Positions 25,045-34,895 of a stretch of DNA of 64,000 bases are shown piece after piece (positions within the stretch are counted from its first letter, which is position 1; each line of letters starts with the position of its first letter). The stretch is from Fistulifera solaris (taxonomy: Eukaryota; Bacillariophyta; Bacillariophyceae; Naviculales; Stauroneidaceae). The stretch spans positions 558,001 through 622,000 of the forward strand of contig AP026123.1 of assembly GCA_030295235.1 (NCBI GenBank). The letters run 5' to 3'. The notes below the pieces were generated by a model. That model was not told the DNA's origin. It saw nothing but the letters and a program-made list of their open reading frames with translations, and did no database searches. Position numbers and translations under genes: made by a program.

Positions 25045-26855
25045 ATGATAAAAATTACTACAAGTAGTTTGCTACGCTCTGTCTCTCGCTCAAACGAGCG
25101 TCGAAGACAGATACGTCGCCGCTTGTCGTCGTCGCAGACGTCGACTTCCTTTGTTCTTTCCTCCGCGGATAGCAACGGGTTCACATCCAATTCTGTCTAC
25201 AAATACTTCAGCAACAATGAATTTGTATCAAGTTCTTTCGAAGATAAACTTTTGCAGGTCACGAACCCCGCTACTGGTGACGTGATAGCTCATGTCCCCA
25301 GTAGTTTGTCTCCGGACGAATTTCAAACTGTTATGGACCGCGCACAGGAAGCCTTTCGAACATGGAGAACTGTGCCTCCTCAACAGCGACAACGTCTTTT
25401 TCTGGAATATCAACGCCTCATACGACAACATACAGACGAGCTGGAGGAACTTATTACCCTCGAGAATGGCAAAACGTTGGCGGATGCCCGCGGAGACGTT
25501 TTTCGGGGACTCGAAGTTGTCGAAACGGCGTGTCAAATTGCTTCGAGTCATTTACTAGGAGACTCACTGGCGGGAGTATCGAGAAATATGGACTGTATCA
25601 GCTACCGCGAACCACTCGGTGTTTGCGCGGGCATTGCGCCCTTTAATTTTCCGGCCATGATTCCGCTTTGGATGTTTCCTCTGGCCATTGCGGCTGGCAA
25701 CGCCTTTGTCCTCAAACCCAGTGAAAAGACACCCGGTTCGAGTATGAAACTGGCACAACTTGCTGTCGAAGCCGGATTTCCACCGAATGTTTTGCAAGTT
25801 GTACATGGATCGACCGAAATGGTGCAAAAGATTTGTCAGCATCCATATATTCGAGCTATTTCGTTTGTCGGAAGCAATGTGGCGGGAGAATCTATTTATC
25901 AACAGGGTACGCTTCATGGAAAACGTGTGCAAGCGAATTTGGGAGCCAAGAATCATGCAGTGGTACTACCGGACGCTATGAACAAGCAAGCGGTTGTACA
26001 GGCTTTGGTGGGGGCCGCGTTTGGTGCAGCCGGTCAGCGTTGTATGGCATTGTCGGTCGTCATTTTTGTTGGTGTGGACTGGGTAGACGATTTGAAGCAC
26101 GCGGCTCGAGAACTCACAGTCGGACCCGGATGGGAAACGGGAGTAGATGTTGGGCCTTTGATCACAAAGGAATCCAAAGAACGCGTGAAAAATATCATCG
26201 GACAAGCTGTGTCAGAAGGCGCCGAATTAATTTTAGATGGTCGAGATGTTACGGTGGAAGGTTACCGAAACGGTAATTTCATTGGTCCTACTATACTGAA
26301 GTGTGCTTCCACCAAGAATATTTGCTATCGAGAAGAAATATTTGGGCCTGTATTAACTTGTTTGCACGTGAATACGCTCGAGGAAGGTTAGTATACTTTT
26401 AAAAGATTCCTCGGTGCTGGTACTTCTTGCCCGTCTCACTTTCAATTCTACTTTTTGTTTCCAATCAGCGATTGCTTTGATTAATGAGAACCCATATGGT
26501 AACGGCTGTGCATTGTTTACATCCTCTGGCAGCACTGCGCGTTATTTTCAGAATGAAGTCGAAGTTACGCAAGTTGGTATCAGTAAGCTTCTACTGCTCC
26601 GTATGATCGTACTGATCGCAATGCTTCTAATCGTTTTTGACATCTGACGATCCGTGCTTTGCAGATACGCCCATTCCGGTGCCGTTGCCAATGTTCTCTT
26701 TTACGGGAGGAAAAGCCAGCATTCGAGGCGACCTGAACTTTTATGGCAAGTCCGGTGTTCATTTTTATACAACACTGAAAACGGTGACGAGCAATTGGCC
26801 TGAGATACCGCACTCTTCTTTGGGAGGTACGACGATGCCGACCATGGAGAAGTAG
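25045..26855 (+). CDS. MMSDH: Methylmalonate-semialdehyde dehydrogenase (acylating), mitochondrial
   Basis: CoA-dependent aldehyde dehydrogenase (ALDH6 type) of valine and thymine catabolism. It converts malonate- and methylmalonate-semialdehyde to acetyl- and propionyl-CoA. Three exons, 25045-26386, 26469-26582 and 26665-26855, give an uninterrupted 548-aa protein. Both introns are 82 bp with GT-AG ends. The N terminus is basic and Ser-rich ([13 protein letters not shown]), which suits mitochondrial import. Family marks are [34 protein letters not shown], the catalytic cysteine in [13 protein letters not shown] and the C-terminal [21 protein letters not shown] bL12 gene lies on each side. 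No key residue is missing. Confidence 0.95.
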
Positions 26856-27452
26856 TAATGTCGGCGCAAATTAATAATTCTGGCAACGTGACGGATTCAT
26901 AATTCGACGATTTTCTTGACTCGCACATAGTCGTATAGCATGTATAAGGTATGCGTTGCTTGTTATACGAAAGTTAAAGGTCGTTCTATGGAAATTTGTC
27001 GACTTGTGAGTAAGATTCGATATTTATTACTCCGAGCTAGGTAAAACCCCTATTACTTGTCCATCCTAGCTTGTCCATCGCAGTCCGTGACTTACGTCGT
27101 TCCTCAGACACAAATAATTCTCACTATCGTCTGTATGTCACCCGGAGCTTTTTTTCTGACGCCGCTCGACCGTCAACTTTCTCCCTCACATTCTCGACAA
27201 AAATAGTCGCCATTCGACTTGATCAGCAATAAACAAGACAATAATAATCACTGCCTGTCGATTACATCCTTGGAACATTCGTTCGCAGTGTAACCATCTT
27301 CATACGTGTTAACGATATCGCTCGGGGCTGATAAAGTGTCGGAATTTTCTCGAAAGCGACGGCGCGCTGTTATATCAATAGTTTCCGAAATAAGATCCGT
27401 CTATCAAATTGCGGCTCTGATTTCTCCCTTTTTCGTCTGTAATTTTCAGAAA
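26856..27452. other. Intergenic region upstream of the second bL12 gene
   Basis: No supported gene. TTTTCAG stands directly before the bL12 start (27450), which could be the acceptor of a 5' UTR intron. The frame open from 27306 upstream of the ATG lacks a methionine start. Confidence 0.45.
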
Positions 27453-28293
27453 ATGGTTCCCTGTTCACATCTTTCGCAGTCGATACATCGCCTCGCGCTA
27501 GCGAGACGAAACCTTGTTCACAATGTCGGACGGAACGCGTCTTCGCGGAACCAATTCGCACCGTCTTTGGATATTCTCGCAAGAACTCGACCTTTCCGTT
27601 CCATGTCTCGAATGATGATTCACTCCACATCGCTCCGGTGGGATGAAAGTAACGCGTCTACGGTAATAGCCAACAACGAAGCACCCAAGGAATACTCGAC
27701 GCCCGAGTTGACGCGCGATGCGGCCCTGCACAAAGCCGGCTTGGAGAATCCGGACTGTCCTTCGTGGCAAAATCCTTTGATTCACCAAAAATCCTCCCAG
27801 TGATCAAGTATTTAAAGAGGATTTTGCTAGTGAGGAAGCTTTTCAGGCGGCCGTGAATCCTGCGCCACCATTGGAAGACACCTCGGGGGCTCCTCCGGCG
27901 CCCGAGTATTTGAATGCTTTGGCGGATGAAATTGTAAATTTGACTGTATTGGAAATGAACGAGTTGGTGAACAAAATGGCAGAACATTACGGCTTTAATG
28001 AAGGAATGTTGTCTCCCGACGATGTGGCTGCGGGGGATATGGGTGATGGTGGAGAAGAAACCGAAGCGCCCGTGGCTAAGACAGTGTTTGATGTCAAGTT
28101 GACTGGTTTTGATGCTAGCTCCAAAATTAAAGTGATTAAAGAAGTTCGTGCGATTGCGGGTTTGGGTCTAAAAGAGGCGAAGGAATTTGTGGAAGGTGTC
28201 CCCGGTGTTTTAATGAAGGACTTGAAGCAAGACAAGGCCGATGAAATCAAAGCAAAGCTAGAAGCAGTCGGCGCGACCGTGGAAATTGCTTGA
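27453..28293 (+). CDS. Organellar ribosomal protein bL12, probably mitochondrial (copy 2)
   Basis: A second bL12. The N-terminal domain (LNALADEIVNLTVLEMNELV) and C-terminal domain ([20 protein letters not shown], ending LEAVGATVEIA) are both canonical, joined by an acidic Gly-rich hinge. About 115 residues come before the L12 fold. They start with a basic, acid-poor leader (MVPCSHLSQSIHRLALARRN) that suits mitochondrial import, then continue with a non-L12 stretch (ENPDCPSWQNPL). The frame changes at the A run 27787-27791, where one base is extra or two are missing; correction joins the leader to NPPSDQVFKEDFASEEAFQ. ATG at 27453. It is more bacterial-like than copy 1, so the two are not a recent duplication. 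Confidence 0.85.
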
Positions 28294-28396
28294 ATAAAAC
28301 ATTCAAAAGTAATAAAAACTATACTGAATTTTTTATTAGCAACTATTGTTTTGGTTTGTATACAATTTCAAAACAGGTAAGAATCAGGAGATTTCT

Positions 28397-29644
28397 TTAA
28401 AGAAGACCGACGGCGTATAGTGTACTGACGATAGTGGCAATTCCACCACACAGCAGGCAAAGGCCATCGACGAGCCGCACACCAAAAGATGCCTCTGAAG
28501 CCAATTGGAGATGCAATAGCGGCGGAAGACACAATCCCAGCACTCCCACGCAGGCACAGCCCACCAAGGCCAGTGCCTCGACAAAACTAGGAACTAGCAT
28601 AGCCAATCCCACCGCGATGGCGCCCATACTGCACCGGACGAAAGACATCTCTTGCCGTGACCGTTCTTGTCGGTTAGGAAAGAGCTTACCCTCGACAAGT
28701 TCACTGCAGGGCACCAGCAGTAACGGCGCTGTGAGCAGTACGACGCCCGCCATGGCGAGTCGCGTCAGTATAGGTATCAGGCCATTGCCCATTTCCTGCA
28801 AAAGTTCACCTTGCACATTGGGAAAAAGCGAATACAATCCAAGTCCGAGAAATACGTAAAACGCAAACACGACCGAAAGAGCACGGGACGTCGCTTCGAC
28901 CATGCGATGAGGTTCTGTCATAGAATCCCGTAGATTGTAAGTAAGTGGAACAACCCCGTACCCGATGACGACGATACCAAACCAATGACTCCATCCTTGA
29001 CGGGAAACGGGCCACCAATGAAGTGGAGATAGTGACGTTGGCTGTAGTTGTCGTAGTATTTGTTGGATGCCCACTAGAGCCACCAAAAGACAACTGGAAG
29101 CCAGAACGATCAATCCAAGCGCACTGGCGCGTGATAAGTCTCCCATGTCATGCACAAGCGATAACAAAACCATGCCCAGACCTGCTACGAAACTCACCAC
29201 ACCTCGATGATAAAAAGGCGTGTCACTGAGAAAATCATCTATCGCCGCGAGATAGGCCACAAGAACTCCCATGAAAAACACCAAAAGCAGCATTTCCAGT
29301 ACCCAAAGACCTCGTTTCCCAAAGGCATACCACATGACCGTTCCCAGTTGTGTGGTACCGTTTGGAGGAGGCGTTGCCCTCGTTATTTTAGCCGACAATT
29401 CCCAACACCGACACAATCGTTCGACCGCATAAACATTCCACAAAGCAATTAGTGCCACACCCGCCACATATAGAACAATTCCTCCCTGTTGACACGCAAA
29501 CGGCAAGGCTAAACAGCCGGTACCCATGCAACTTTTCATGATATTTAATATGGTTTCGCGGACGGAAGCGTGTCCGTGTGACGCGGTTGACTTGGGCAAC
29601 AACAAACACTCCGTTTCGGAGTAACACGTATCACCGGTTGACAT
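28397..29644 (-). CDS. Amino acid/auxin permease-type transporter (AAAP)
   Basis: A secondary amino-acid transporter of about 11 membrane helices and 415 aa. The opening RETILNIMKSCMGTGCLALPFA is the hallmark first helix of the AAAP (SLC36/SLC38) family, with the unwound GTGCLALP segment that binds substrate. Later helices include GIVVIGYGVVPLTYNLRDSM, matching the helix-6 region. The N-terminal tail is short and hydrophilic; there is no cleavable signal. A single uninterrupted exon from ATG 29644. Substrate and membrane (plasma membrane or vacuole) cannot be told. It is convergent with bL12 copy 2, with a gap of about 100 bp. Confidence 0.9.
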   Translation of the reverse strand: MSTGDTCYSETECLLLPKSTASHGHASVRETILNIMKSCMGTGCLALPFACQQGGIVLYVAGVALIALWNVYAVERLCRCWELSAKITRATPPPNGTTQLGTVMWYAFGKRGLWVLEMLLLVFFMGVLVAYLAAIDDFLSDTPFYHRGVVSFVAGLGMVLLSLVHDMGDLSRASALGLIVLASSCLLVALVGIQQILRQLQPTSLSPLHWWPVSRQGWSHWFGIVVIGYGVVPLTYNLRDSMTEPHRMVEATSRALSVVFAFYVFLGLGLYSLFPNVQGELLQEMGNGLIPILTRLAMAGVVLLTAPLLLVPCSELVEGKLFPNRQERSRQEMSFVRCSMGAIAVGLAMLVPSFVEALALVGCACVGVLGLCLPPLLHLQLASEASFGVRLVDGLCLLCGGIATIVSTLYAVGLL

Positions 29645-29795
29645 TCTGTCTTGAATACCAGGTAGACAAATCTATAACATTCATCGGCGTTATTTTATGT
29701 TCTTGTTGTTCTTTTCGCTAATATTTCACAAAATTTCCAGTTGTCGAATGACAAGAAAACATTCGACCACACATAAGAAACGCCTGTTGCTAACT

Positions 29796-29845
29796 TCTAC
29801 GTGCATTTTCACGTAGGCCCCCGTAAGGAAATTTATCGATTGTTG
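29796..29845 (+). repeat. CTACGTG/CACGTAG dispersed element, copy 1
   Basis: CTACGTG-CATTT-TCACGTAG hairpin, then GGCCCCCGTAAGGAAATTTA and TCGAT. Shares its 3' part with copies at 51032 and 51246. Confidence 0.7.
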
Positions 29846-29869
29846 GCTGGCGCCTTTGAGAGGCGGAAA

Positions 29870-30490
29870 AGTGATCAAATCCTTGAAATTTTACTATGAA
29901 ACGGAGTGTTGGTTTACGCCAGCCAAGACTGGATTGTACAGTAGTCATGAGTTATGAACAGAAACAACAAAGGGTTCCGTTTTGGTTTGCGTCTCCTGCC
30001 TCTCGCAACCGTCCATTGTCATTCAGCTGCGAATAATTATAATTACGGGTAGAAAAATTCGCAACAATGATGATTCTGAATTACTTGTTGAAAGTTTTTT
30101 TTCACGTCGAAATAATCCGAGGATCGACACCTTGAATTTCCACTATGAAACGGAGTGTTGGTTTGCGCCAGCCAAGACTGGATTGTACAGTAGTCATGAA
30201 TCATGAACCGAACAAACAAAGGGTTCCGTTTTGCGTCTCTCGCATCCGTCCATAGTCAATCAACTGCGAATATAATTATAATAACGGGTAATTAAAGTCG
30301 CAACAATGATGATTCTGAAATACTTGTTGAGAGTTTCTTTAATTTTCACGTCAAAATAATCCCAGGATCGACACCTTGAATTCCACTATGAAACGGAGTG
30401 TTGGTTTACGCCAGCCAAGACTGGATTAGACAGTAGTCATGAGTTATGAACTGAAACAACAAAGGGTCCGTTTGTGCGTCTCTCGCATAC
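29870..30490 (+). repeat. Tandem array B, about 247-bp units
   Basis: Two and a half units. ACTATGAAACGGAGTGTTGG followed by TTTACGCCAGCCAAGACTGG recurs at 29893, 30141 and 30386 (spacings 248 and 245 bp), each time followed by CAGTAGTCATGA. The order ACTAT, GTGTTGGTTTACG, GACTGGATT, CAGT, GTCATGA repeats that of the dispersed element and of array E, so these look like diverged relatives. Confidence 0.85.
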
Positions 30491-30560
30491 CATAAGAACG
30501 CGACGCGACGTTATTTCATTATTATGACATTGATACACCACATCCTCTTTCATTTTTTTA

Positions 30561-32261
30561 ATGATTCAAAACTACTCTAAATGCTATTTTTTGTCGCCAA
30601 AGGCATTGTTGTTGCTCGCGGCGGCTATCACGGGTGAAGCATTTTCTTTGCAGAAACGCACACATCGAAATTCATCAATTCTTCCTGCAGTTTCTAGGAC
30701 GACGACACGTTGCGAAGTCATTCATTACGATGCCTGGTCACTTCTATCAGGAGACAATCTTACACAGGAAGATTCTCTAAACGATCCGGAGCAAGTTCAG
30801 CTGATGTTGGATCAGATGCAAGTACCAACTGAGTCTCCATGGTGGCAATGGATGAAGGCGACGCCATGTCCTCTAATTGTCATTTGGAGTCAATCGCCAC
30901 GCTACATATGCCGAGTCATTGTTTTGCCTTCTGGAACGTCACTGACAAGTCCACTTCGCGAGCCCGAAGGCACCTTCATTATGACGAAACTATTGATGGG
31001 TGTTGTTTCGCAAGAAGATTTATCGGGAAGACGACAACAACAAACACGACAAAATGAACTATTATCGAAGGAATCAACTACTTGGACCACGCCTGGAGGA
31101 AAAGACCGCATGTTTCACGCGATGGACATGGGTACAGGGGTTCTATTCGAGGTGCTACTTTTTCCTTCGTCACCATCAGCACCAGCCACTCTCTCAACAG
31201 GAGACAACATGTGTCTCAATTCTGCGGATTGGCCTATTGAGCAACGACTGCACTTTCAAAGCTCAAGCACAAAAGAGTCGAAGGACGAAATCATAGAGCA
31301 AGATGAAGCACAGGTCGGCGCTTCCTCCATTCACACAGAATTTCAAGCCGCACTTGGAGGCTTGCAGCCACAAATCGACACCATCGTTCGACGTGTTCTT
31401 GAGGGTCGTGTCCTGCTCCGGTCAAATTCCTCCACAACACCAATGGAAGCGCGCGAATTAGTTTCTCTTGGGCTAGTACCCGTACGAGGACTCTTACTCT
31501 ACGGTCCACCGGGCTGTGGAAAGACGGCGTTGGCGCGAGAGCTGTCTCGTATATTGCGCGCACGGGAACCAAAAATCGTAGCCGCACCCGAATTGTTGGA
31601 TCGGTGGGTTGGCGGCAGCGAAAAGAAAGTCCGTGCTCTCTTTCAAGATGCTGAAGCTGAACTTGCCGCCTGTAGTGGGGATGCAACGAATAGTGCATTG
31701 CACGTTATTGTCATTGATGAAATTGATGCAGTCTTTCGAAAGCGCACTTCGTCCGAAGACAGCGGAGAATCCACGCGTTCGAGTGTCGTGAATCAAATTC
31801 TAACCAAATTAGATGGCGTGCAGGCCATTCCGAATGTACTCTTGATTGGTATGACGAATCGGAAAGAGCTTCTGGACGAAGCACTCTTGCGCCCGGGGCG
31901 TTTGGAGGTACAGATCGAAATACCCATGCCCAGTCGGGAAGGCCGTCGTGAAATATTGGCCATTCACTTTGCCGCTTTACGAAAAAATCATCGATTGTGT
32001 CCACGACTATGCGCTGCGCTGGATGGAACATCGTACGAGAATCAAACGTTTTGGCGCAGAACAGAGAAGTCGACGTACGATCTGGCGTCAAATCGAGCCA
32101 CGGGAGGATTTTCGGGAGCGGATCTGGCGGGCCTAGTGCGATGTGCTGCATCCATAGGATTTGCGAAAGCTAGGAAAGATGGGACAGGTGTCAGCGGTCT
32201 TTTCATAACTTTAGATGATGTTCAACAGGCATTGGTTGAGATGAGAAAATCGAAAGCCTAA
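30561..32261 (+). CDS. NSF-D1-like AAA ATPase, single AAA domain, plastid-type presequence
   Basis: A 566-aa AAA+ ATPase. The core is close to the D1 domain of NSF/Sec18: Walker A GLLLYGPPGCGKTALARELS, then LRAREPKIVAAPELLDRWVG, Walker B HVIVIDEIDAVF, sensor-1 VLLIGMTNR and the arginine-finger segment LLRPGRLEVQIEIP. There is no second AAA ring, and the N-terminal 250 residues do not look like the NSF N domain. The protein begins with a signal-like stretch (ALLLLAAAITGEAFSLQ) whose A-F junction resembles diatom plastid presequences. Single exon, ATG 30561, uninterrupted. Role unknown; it may remodel protein complexes or membranes in or around the plastid. The ATPase class is certain, the location inferred. 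Confidence 0.85.
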   Translation: MIQNYSKCYFLSPKALLLLAAAITGEAFSLQKRTHRNSSILPAVSRTTTRCEVIHYDAWSLLSGDNLTQEDSLNDPEQVQLMLDQMQVPTESPWWQWMKATPCPLIVIWSQSPRYICRVIVLPSGTSLTSPLREPEGTFIMTKLLMGVVSQEDLSGRRQQQTRQNELLSKESTTWTTPGGKDRMFHAMDMGTGVLFEVLLFPSSPSAPATLSTGDNMCLNSADWPIEQRLHFQSSSTKESKDEIIEQDEAQVGASSIHTEFQAALGGLQPQIDTIVRRVLEGRVLLRSNSSTTPMEARELVSLGLVPVRGLLLYGPPGCGKTALARELSRILRAREPKIVAAPELLDRWVGGSEKKVRALFQDAEAELAACSGDATNSALHVIVIDEIDAVFRKRTSSEDSGESTRSSVVNQILTKLDGVQAIPNVLLIGMTNRKELLDEALLRPGRLEVQIEIPMPSREGRREILAIHFAALRKNHRLCPRLCAALDGTSYENQTFWRRTEKSTYDLASNRATGGFSGADLAGLVRCAASIGFAKARKDGTGVSGLFITLDDVQQALVEMRKSKA

Positions 32262-32413
32262 ATTTTTGAGACCGTGTGATACGAGCCAGAGAACCGAACA
32301 CTAGCCACGCCCATATGGGGTGGATAGGTAGCAAAAGCATGCGCTTCATTTGCGACGTTTGATATAACTCGCGATAGTAATGACACAAGACGTTGTTGTG
32401 TTTTGTACTCACG

Positions 32414-33324
32414 ATGTCAAAGATGAAGGATTGCGACAGACTGATAGTCAAAACTAGGAAAACAAGCCCGAATCGTGTCACCTCTTTCGAATCGGGAAAA
32501 CAAACAGCCCCAAATAGTGATCCTTATCTCAGAAATGAAGCTCTTGATCCCAACGATGGGGCTCAACTAGAGGAACAAGATTTGACCGCAACTACAAGTA
32601 GTGCTATCGACCGAAAAGTTGAGGATGTCGCGATTTATGTAGTGAGGAAAATGTATCCACCCTAAAAGCGTACCGGTAAATTGCTTGTTGATATTATAGT
32701 GGCCCTTTCGGTTTCCTGTCACTCTGTCACAAACAACACGTCATACAGGATACTGTCCTTCATTCTCTCTTTTCCCTATTCTATCTATCGACGAAAACCA
32801 TTCCTCATGACAGCGACCTTGTCCTGAGTCTTCTTCGCGCTTTTGTCGAAGTAGAAGCCGTGTCAGCGGACCCATTTTGTGGCGTAAGCGTTGTCTTCAG
32901 TTCCCTCGACTGTTCGTCCGTTCTTAACTAAAATAATGAACACCGTAAACTTTTGCGACTGAGCTATTTTTCTACAGCGCGTTCAGCATCTTCGCTAGAG
33001 CAATATTGGGTCCATAACGCAGACAAAGTGCTGAATGTTCCGCTCATAGACCACTACGGAGTTACAATTAGCGCCAATGTAAAAGCTCATCCAAATATAC
33101 TGAAGTCCGACTCCACTGAATCCAGTCCCGAAACTATTGACGTGATGATTTCATCATCATTGTTGTTAACGGAAGGTTCACGTGACCAAAACCAAGGAAC
33201 TTTGTTGTTGTCGAGCGTACCTACTTTTCTCGGTTCCATCGATGTTGACCACGGAAACACGCAGTTCATCCCCGCTACAGTGCCGTTAGTCCCAACATGT
33301 GAAACACCAGAACCACGGAAGTGA
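32414..33324 (+). CDS. Possible hypothetical gene, two exons
   Basis: An 83-codon frame from ATG 32414 to 32665 and a 120-codon frame ending at 33324 may be exons of one gene. A possible donor (GTGAGG near 32640) and acceptor (TTTCTACAG near 32977) would link them, but I could not confirm the phase. Neither part shows a known domain. The 3' end overlaps the opposite gene ending at 33275. Weak call. Confidence 0.25.
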
Positions 33325-33834
33325 CACGAAGTGCAACGCAATACGAGCACGAAGGCTTCTGTCCAGTTGGTGCCGAATGGCTAATAGACGAGGATTGAAT
33401 CCCTGGTATTCCAGCAATTTCCAATATTCTGTCACCCTGACAGTGTTCCAACACAACGGCGACTTGTTGTTTGAAATAGTCGCATCGCGTCTTGCTCTCT
33501 GCCAGATGAGCAGTTTGGTCAATGTAGACACGGGTGCCGCGAGAGATGTTTCTTGGTAAAAGCCCTTGGTCCGCTTCCAAATACCCGCCAGGATCTTATC
33601 GCTGCAATCCTGATATTTGTAGGTACCTAACGTAAAGTTGGTGACTTCCTTTCGTTTCATCCAAGAAGGTAAATTGCGCTGTGTTTCAACCATATTGTCT
33701 GTAAAATTCATGGCAAAAGCTCGCTCCTCGTTAGGCTGGTCCAGTGGGGAACAGGGTGGGTGAAACAATTTCGTAATGAAAGGATCGTATTTTCCACTCG
33801 ACGCGCGGCGATAGTTCCCGCCTTTATTCAGCAT
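33275..33834 (-). CDS. Hypothetical protein, about 187 aa
   Basis: ATG at 33834. Two overlapping frames become one protein if one base is restored in the A run 33558-33561 (T run in the gene), joining ILAGIWKRTKG to LPRNISRGTRVYIDQTAHL. The sequence has an aromatic, basic middle (PSWMKRKEVTNFTLGTYKY) and a hydrophobic C-terminal tail (VTSVVLVFHMLGLTAL) that could anchor it in a membrane. I do not recognise a family. The same kind of frame break occurs in known genes of this window, which supports it being coding. Confidence 0.5.
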
Positions 33835-34119
33835 TCGCTATGCAATGAGTCAAATATTGTCGCATGAAATACGATTCAGTTCTGTAAAAGAAAATGCCAG
33901 GTCCATAAAAACCGCGCGTCGAAGCGCCGCAGCAGCAACAACAAGGTCCACTGCACCACCCGCAAAACCTTGTTGGCTGCAACGCTTACAGTCCACCGCT
34001 CCGCGTGCGCTTTTTCATTCCGATCCAAAGAATGGACGACAAAAATTGTTGCACGAAGATGGGTGAAGGTGAACTTGCGGCAATGTACATGCGGTAAACC
34101 TTACGGACTAAGACCCCAC

Positions 34120-34790
34120 CATCGTCAGTTAATCTGGACCAGTTGTATTTCACGTTCCCAGGAAATCTGGGAGACTGGTATTTACACTTACACGAGGTCC
34201 AGAAAATCTGGACCAGTTGTGTTTTAACGTTCTCAGAAAATCTGGGGGTTTGGTCTTTACGTGGTCAGAAAATCAGGAAAGGACGTTAAAATTCTGCCTC
34301 TCAGTACAAGTTTCTACTTAGAGCCTACGGCGAGGCAGAATTTTAACGTCCTTTCCTGATTTTCTGACCAGTTGTATTTTCGAAATCCCAGAAAATTTGG
34401 GGGTGGTGTTTACACGTGGTCCAGAAAATCTGGACCAGTTGTATTTAGACGTTCCCAGAAATTCTGGATGTTTGTCTTGTTTACACGTGGTCCAGAAAAT
34501 CTGGACCAGTTGTATTTTCACTTTCCCAGGAAATCCGGAGGTGTGTTTTTCACTTTCCCAGGAAATCCGGAGGTGTGTTGTTTACACGTTGTCCAGAAAA
34601 TCTGGACCAGTTGTAATTTTACGTTCCCGGGAAATCTGGATGACTGGTATTTACACAATGGTCCAGAAAATCTGGACCAGTTGTAATTTTACGTTCCCAG
34701 GAAATCTGGATGACTGGTATTTACACAATGGTCCAGAAAATCTGGACCAGTTGTAATTTTACGTTCCCAGGAAATCTGGATTCAGCCTGC
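34120..34790 (+). repeat. Tandem array C, alternating CCAGAAA-TCTGG palindromes
   Basis: Two short elements alternate with a combined period of about 72-74 bp at the right end. One is the palindrome GGTCCAGAAAATCTGGACCA followed by GTTGTA. The other is GTTCCCAGGAAATCTGGATG followed by ACTGGTATTTACAC. At least seven copies of the first are present, and the last three units are nearly identical. Open frames at 34372 and 34397 are by-products. An inverted repeat (34262-34370) interrupts the array. Related in sequence to array D. Confidence 0.9.
34262..34370. repeat. Perfect 39-bp inverted repeat with 31-nt loop
   Basis: Arms 34262-34300 and 34332-34370 are exact reverse complements (TGGTCAGAAAATCAGGAAAG at the outer left end, GGCAGAATTTTAACG in the inner right). 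The loop is 34301-34331. The flanks belong to array C, and the repeat units on either side are not inverted relative to each other. Confidence 0.95.
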
Positions 34791-34895
34791 GTACTGGTAT
34801 GGCAAAGTTTTTGTTTCACTTCTGTATTCTGTATTTTTTATTACGAGTAAAGAGGAAAAAGATGAAGCTTGAAACGATTAACACAATCGTATAAG

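Larger units (their letters stand above)
29645..30560. other. Repeat-bearing intergenic region
   Basis: Between the divergent AAAP and AAA-ATPase genes. Contains one CTACGTG-CACGTAG element (29796-29845) and array B (29870-30490). No gene is supported. Confidence 0.6.

Noticed and set aside
29870-30490. Array B as a transposon with terminal repeats
   Set aside because: The copies are direct, no transposase or target-site duplication is visible.
34372-34756. Open frames of 104-119 codons in array C
   Set aside because: Low-complexity translation of palindromic repeats in two frames at once.
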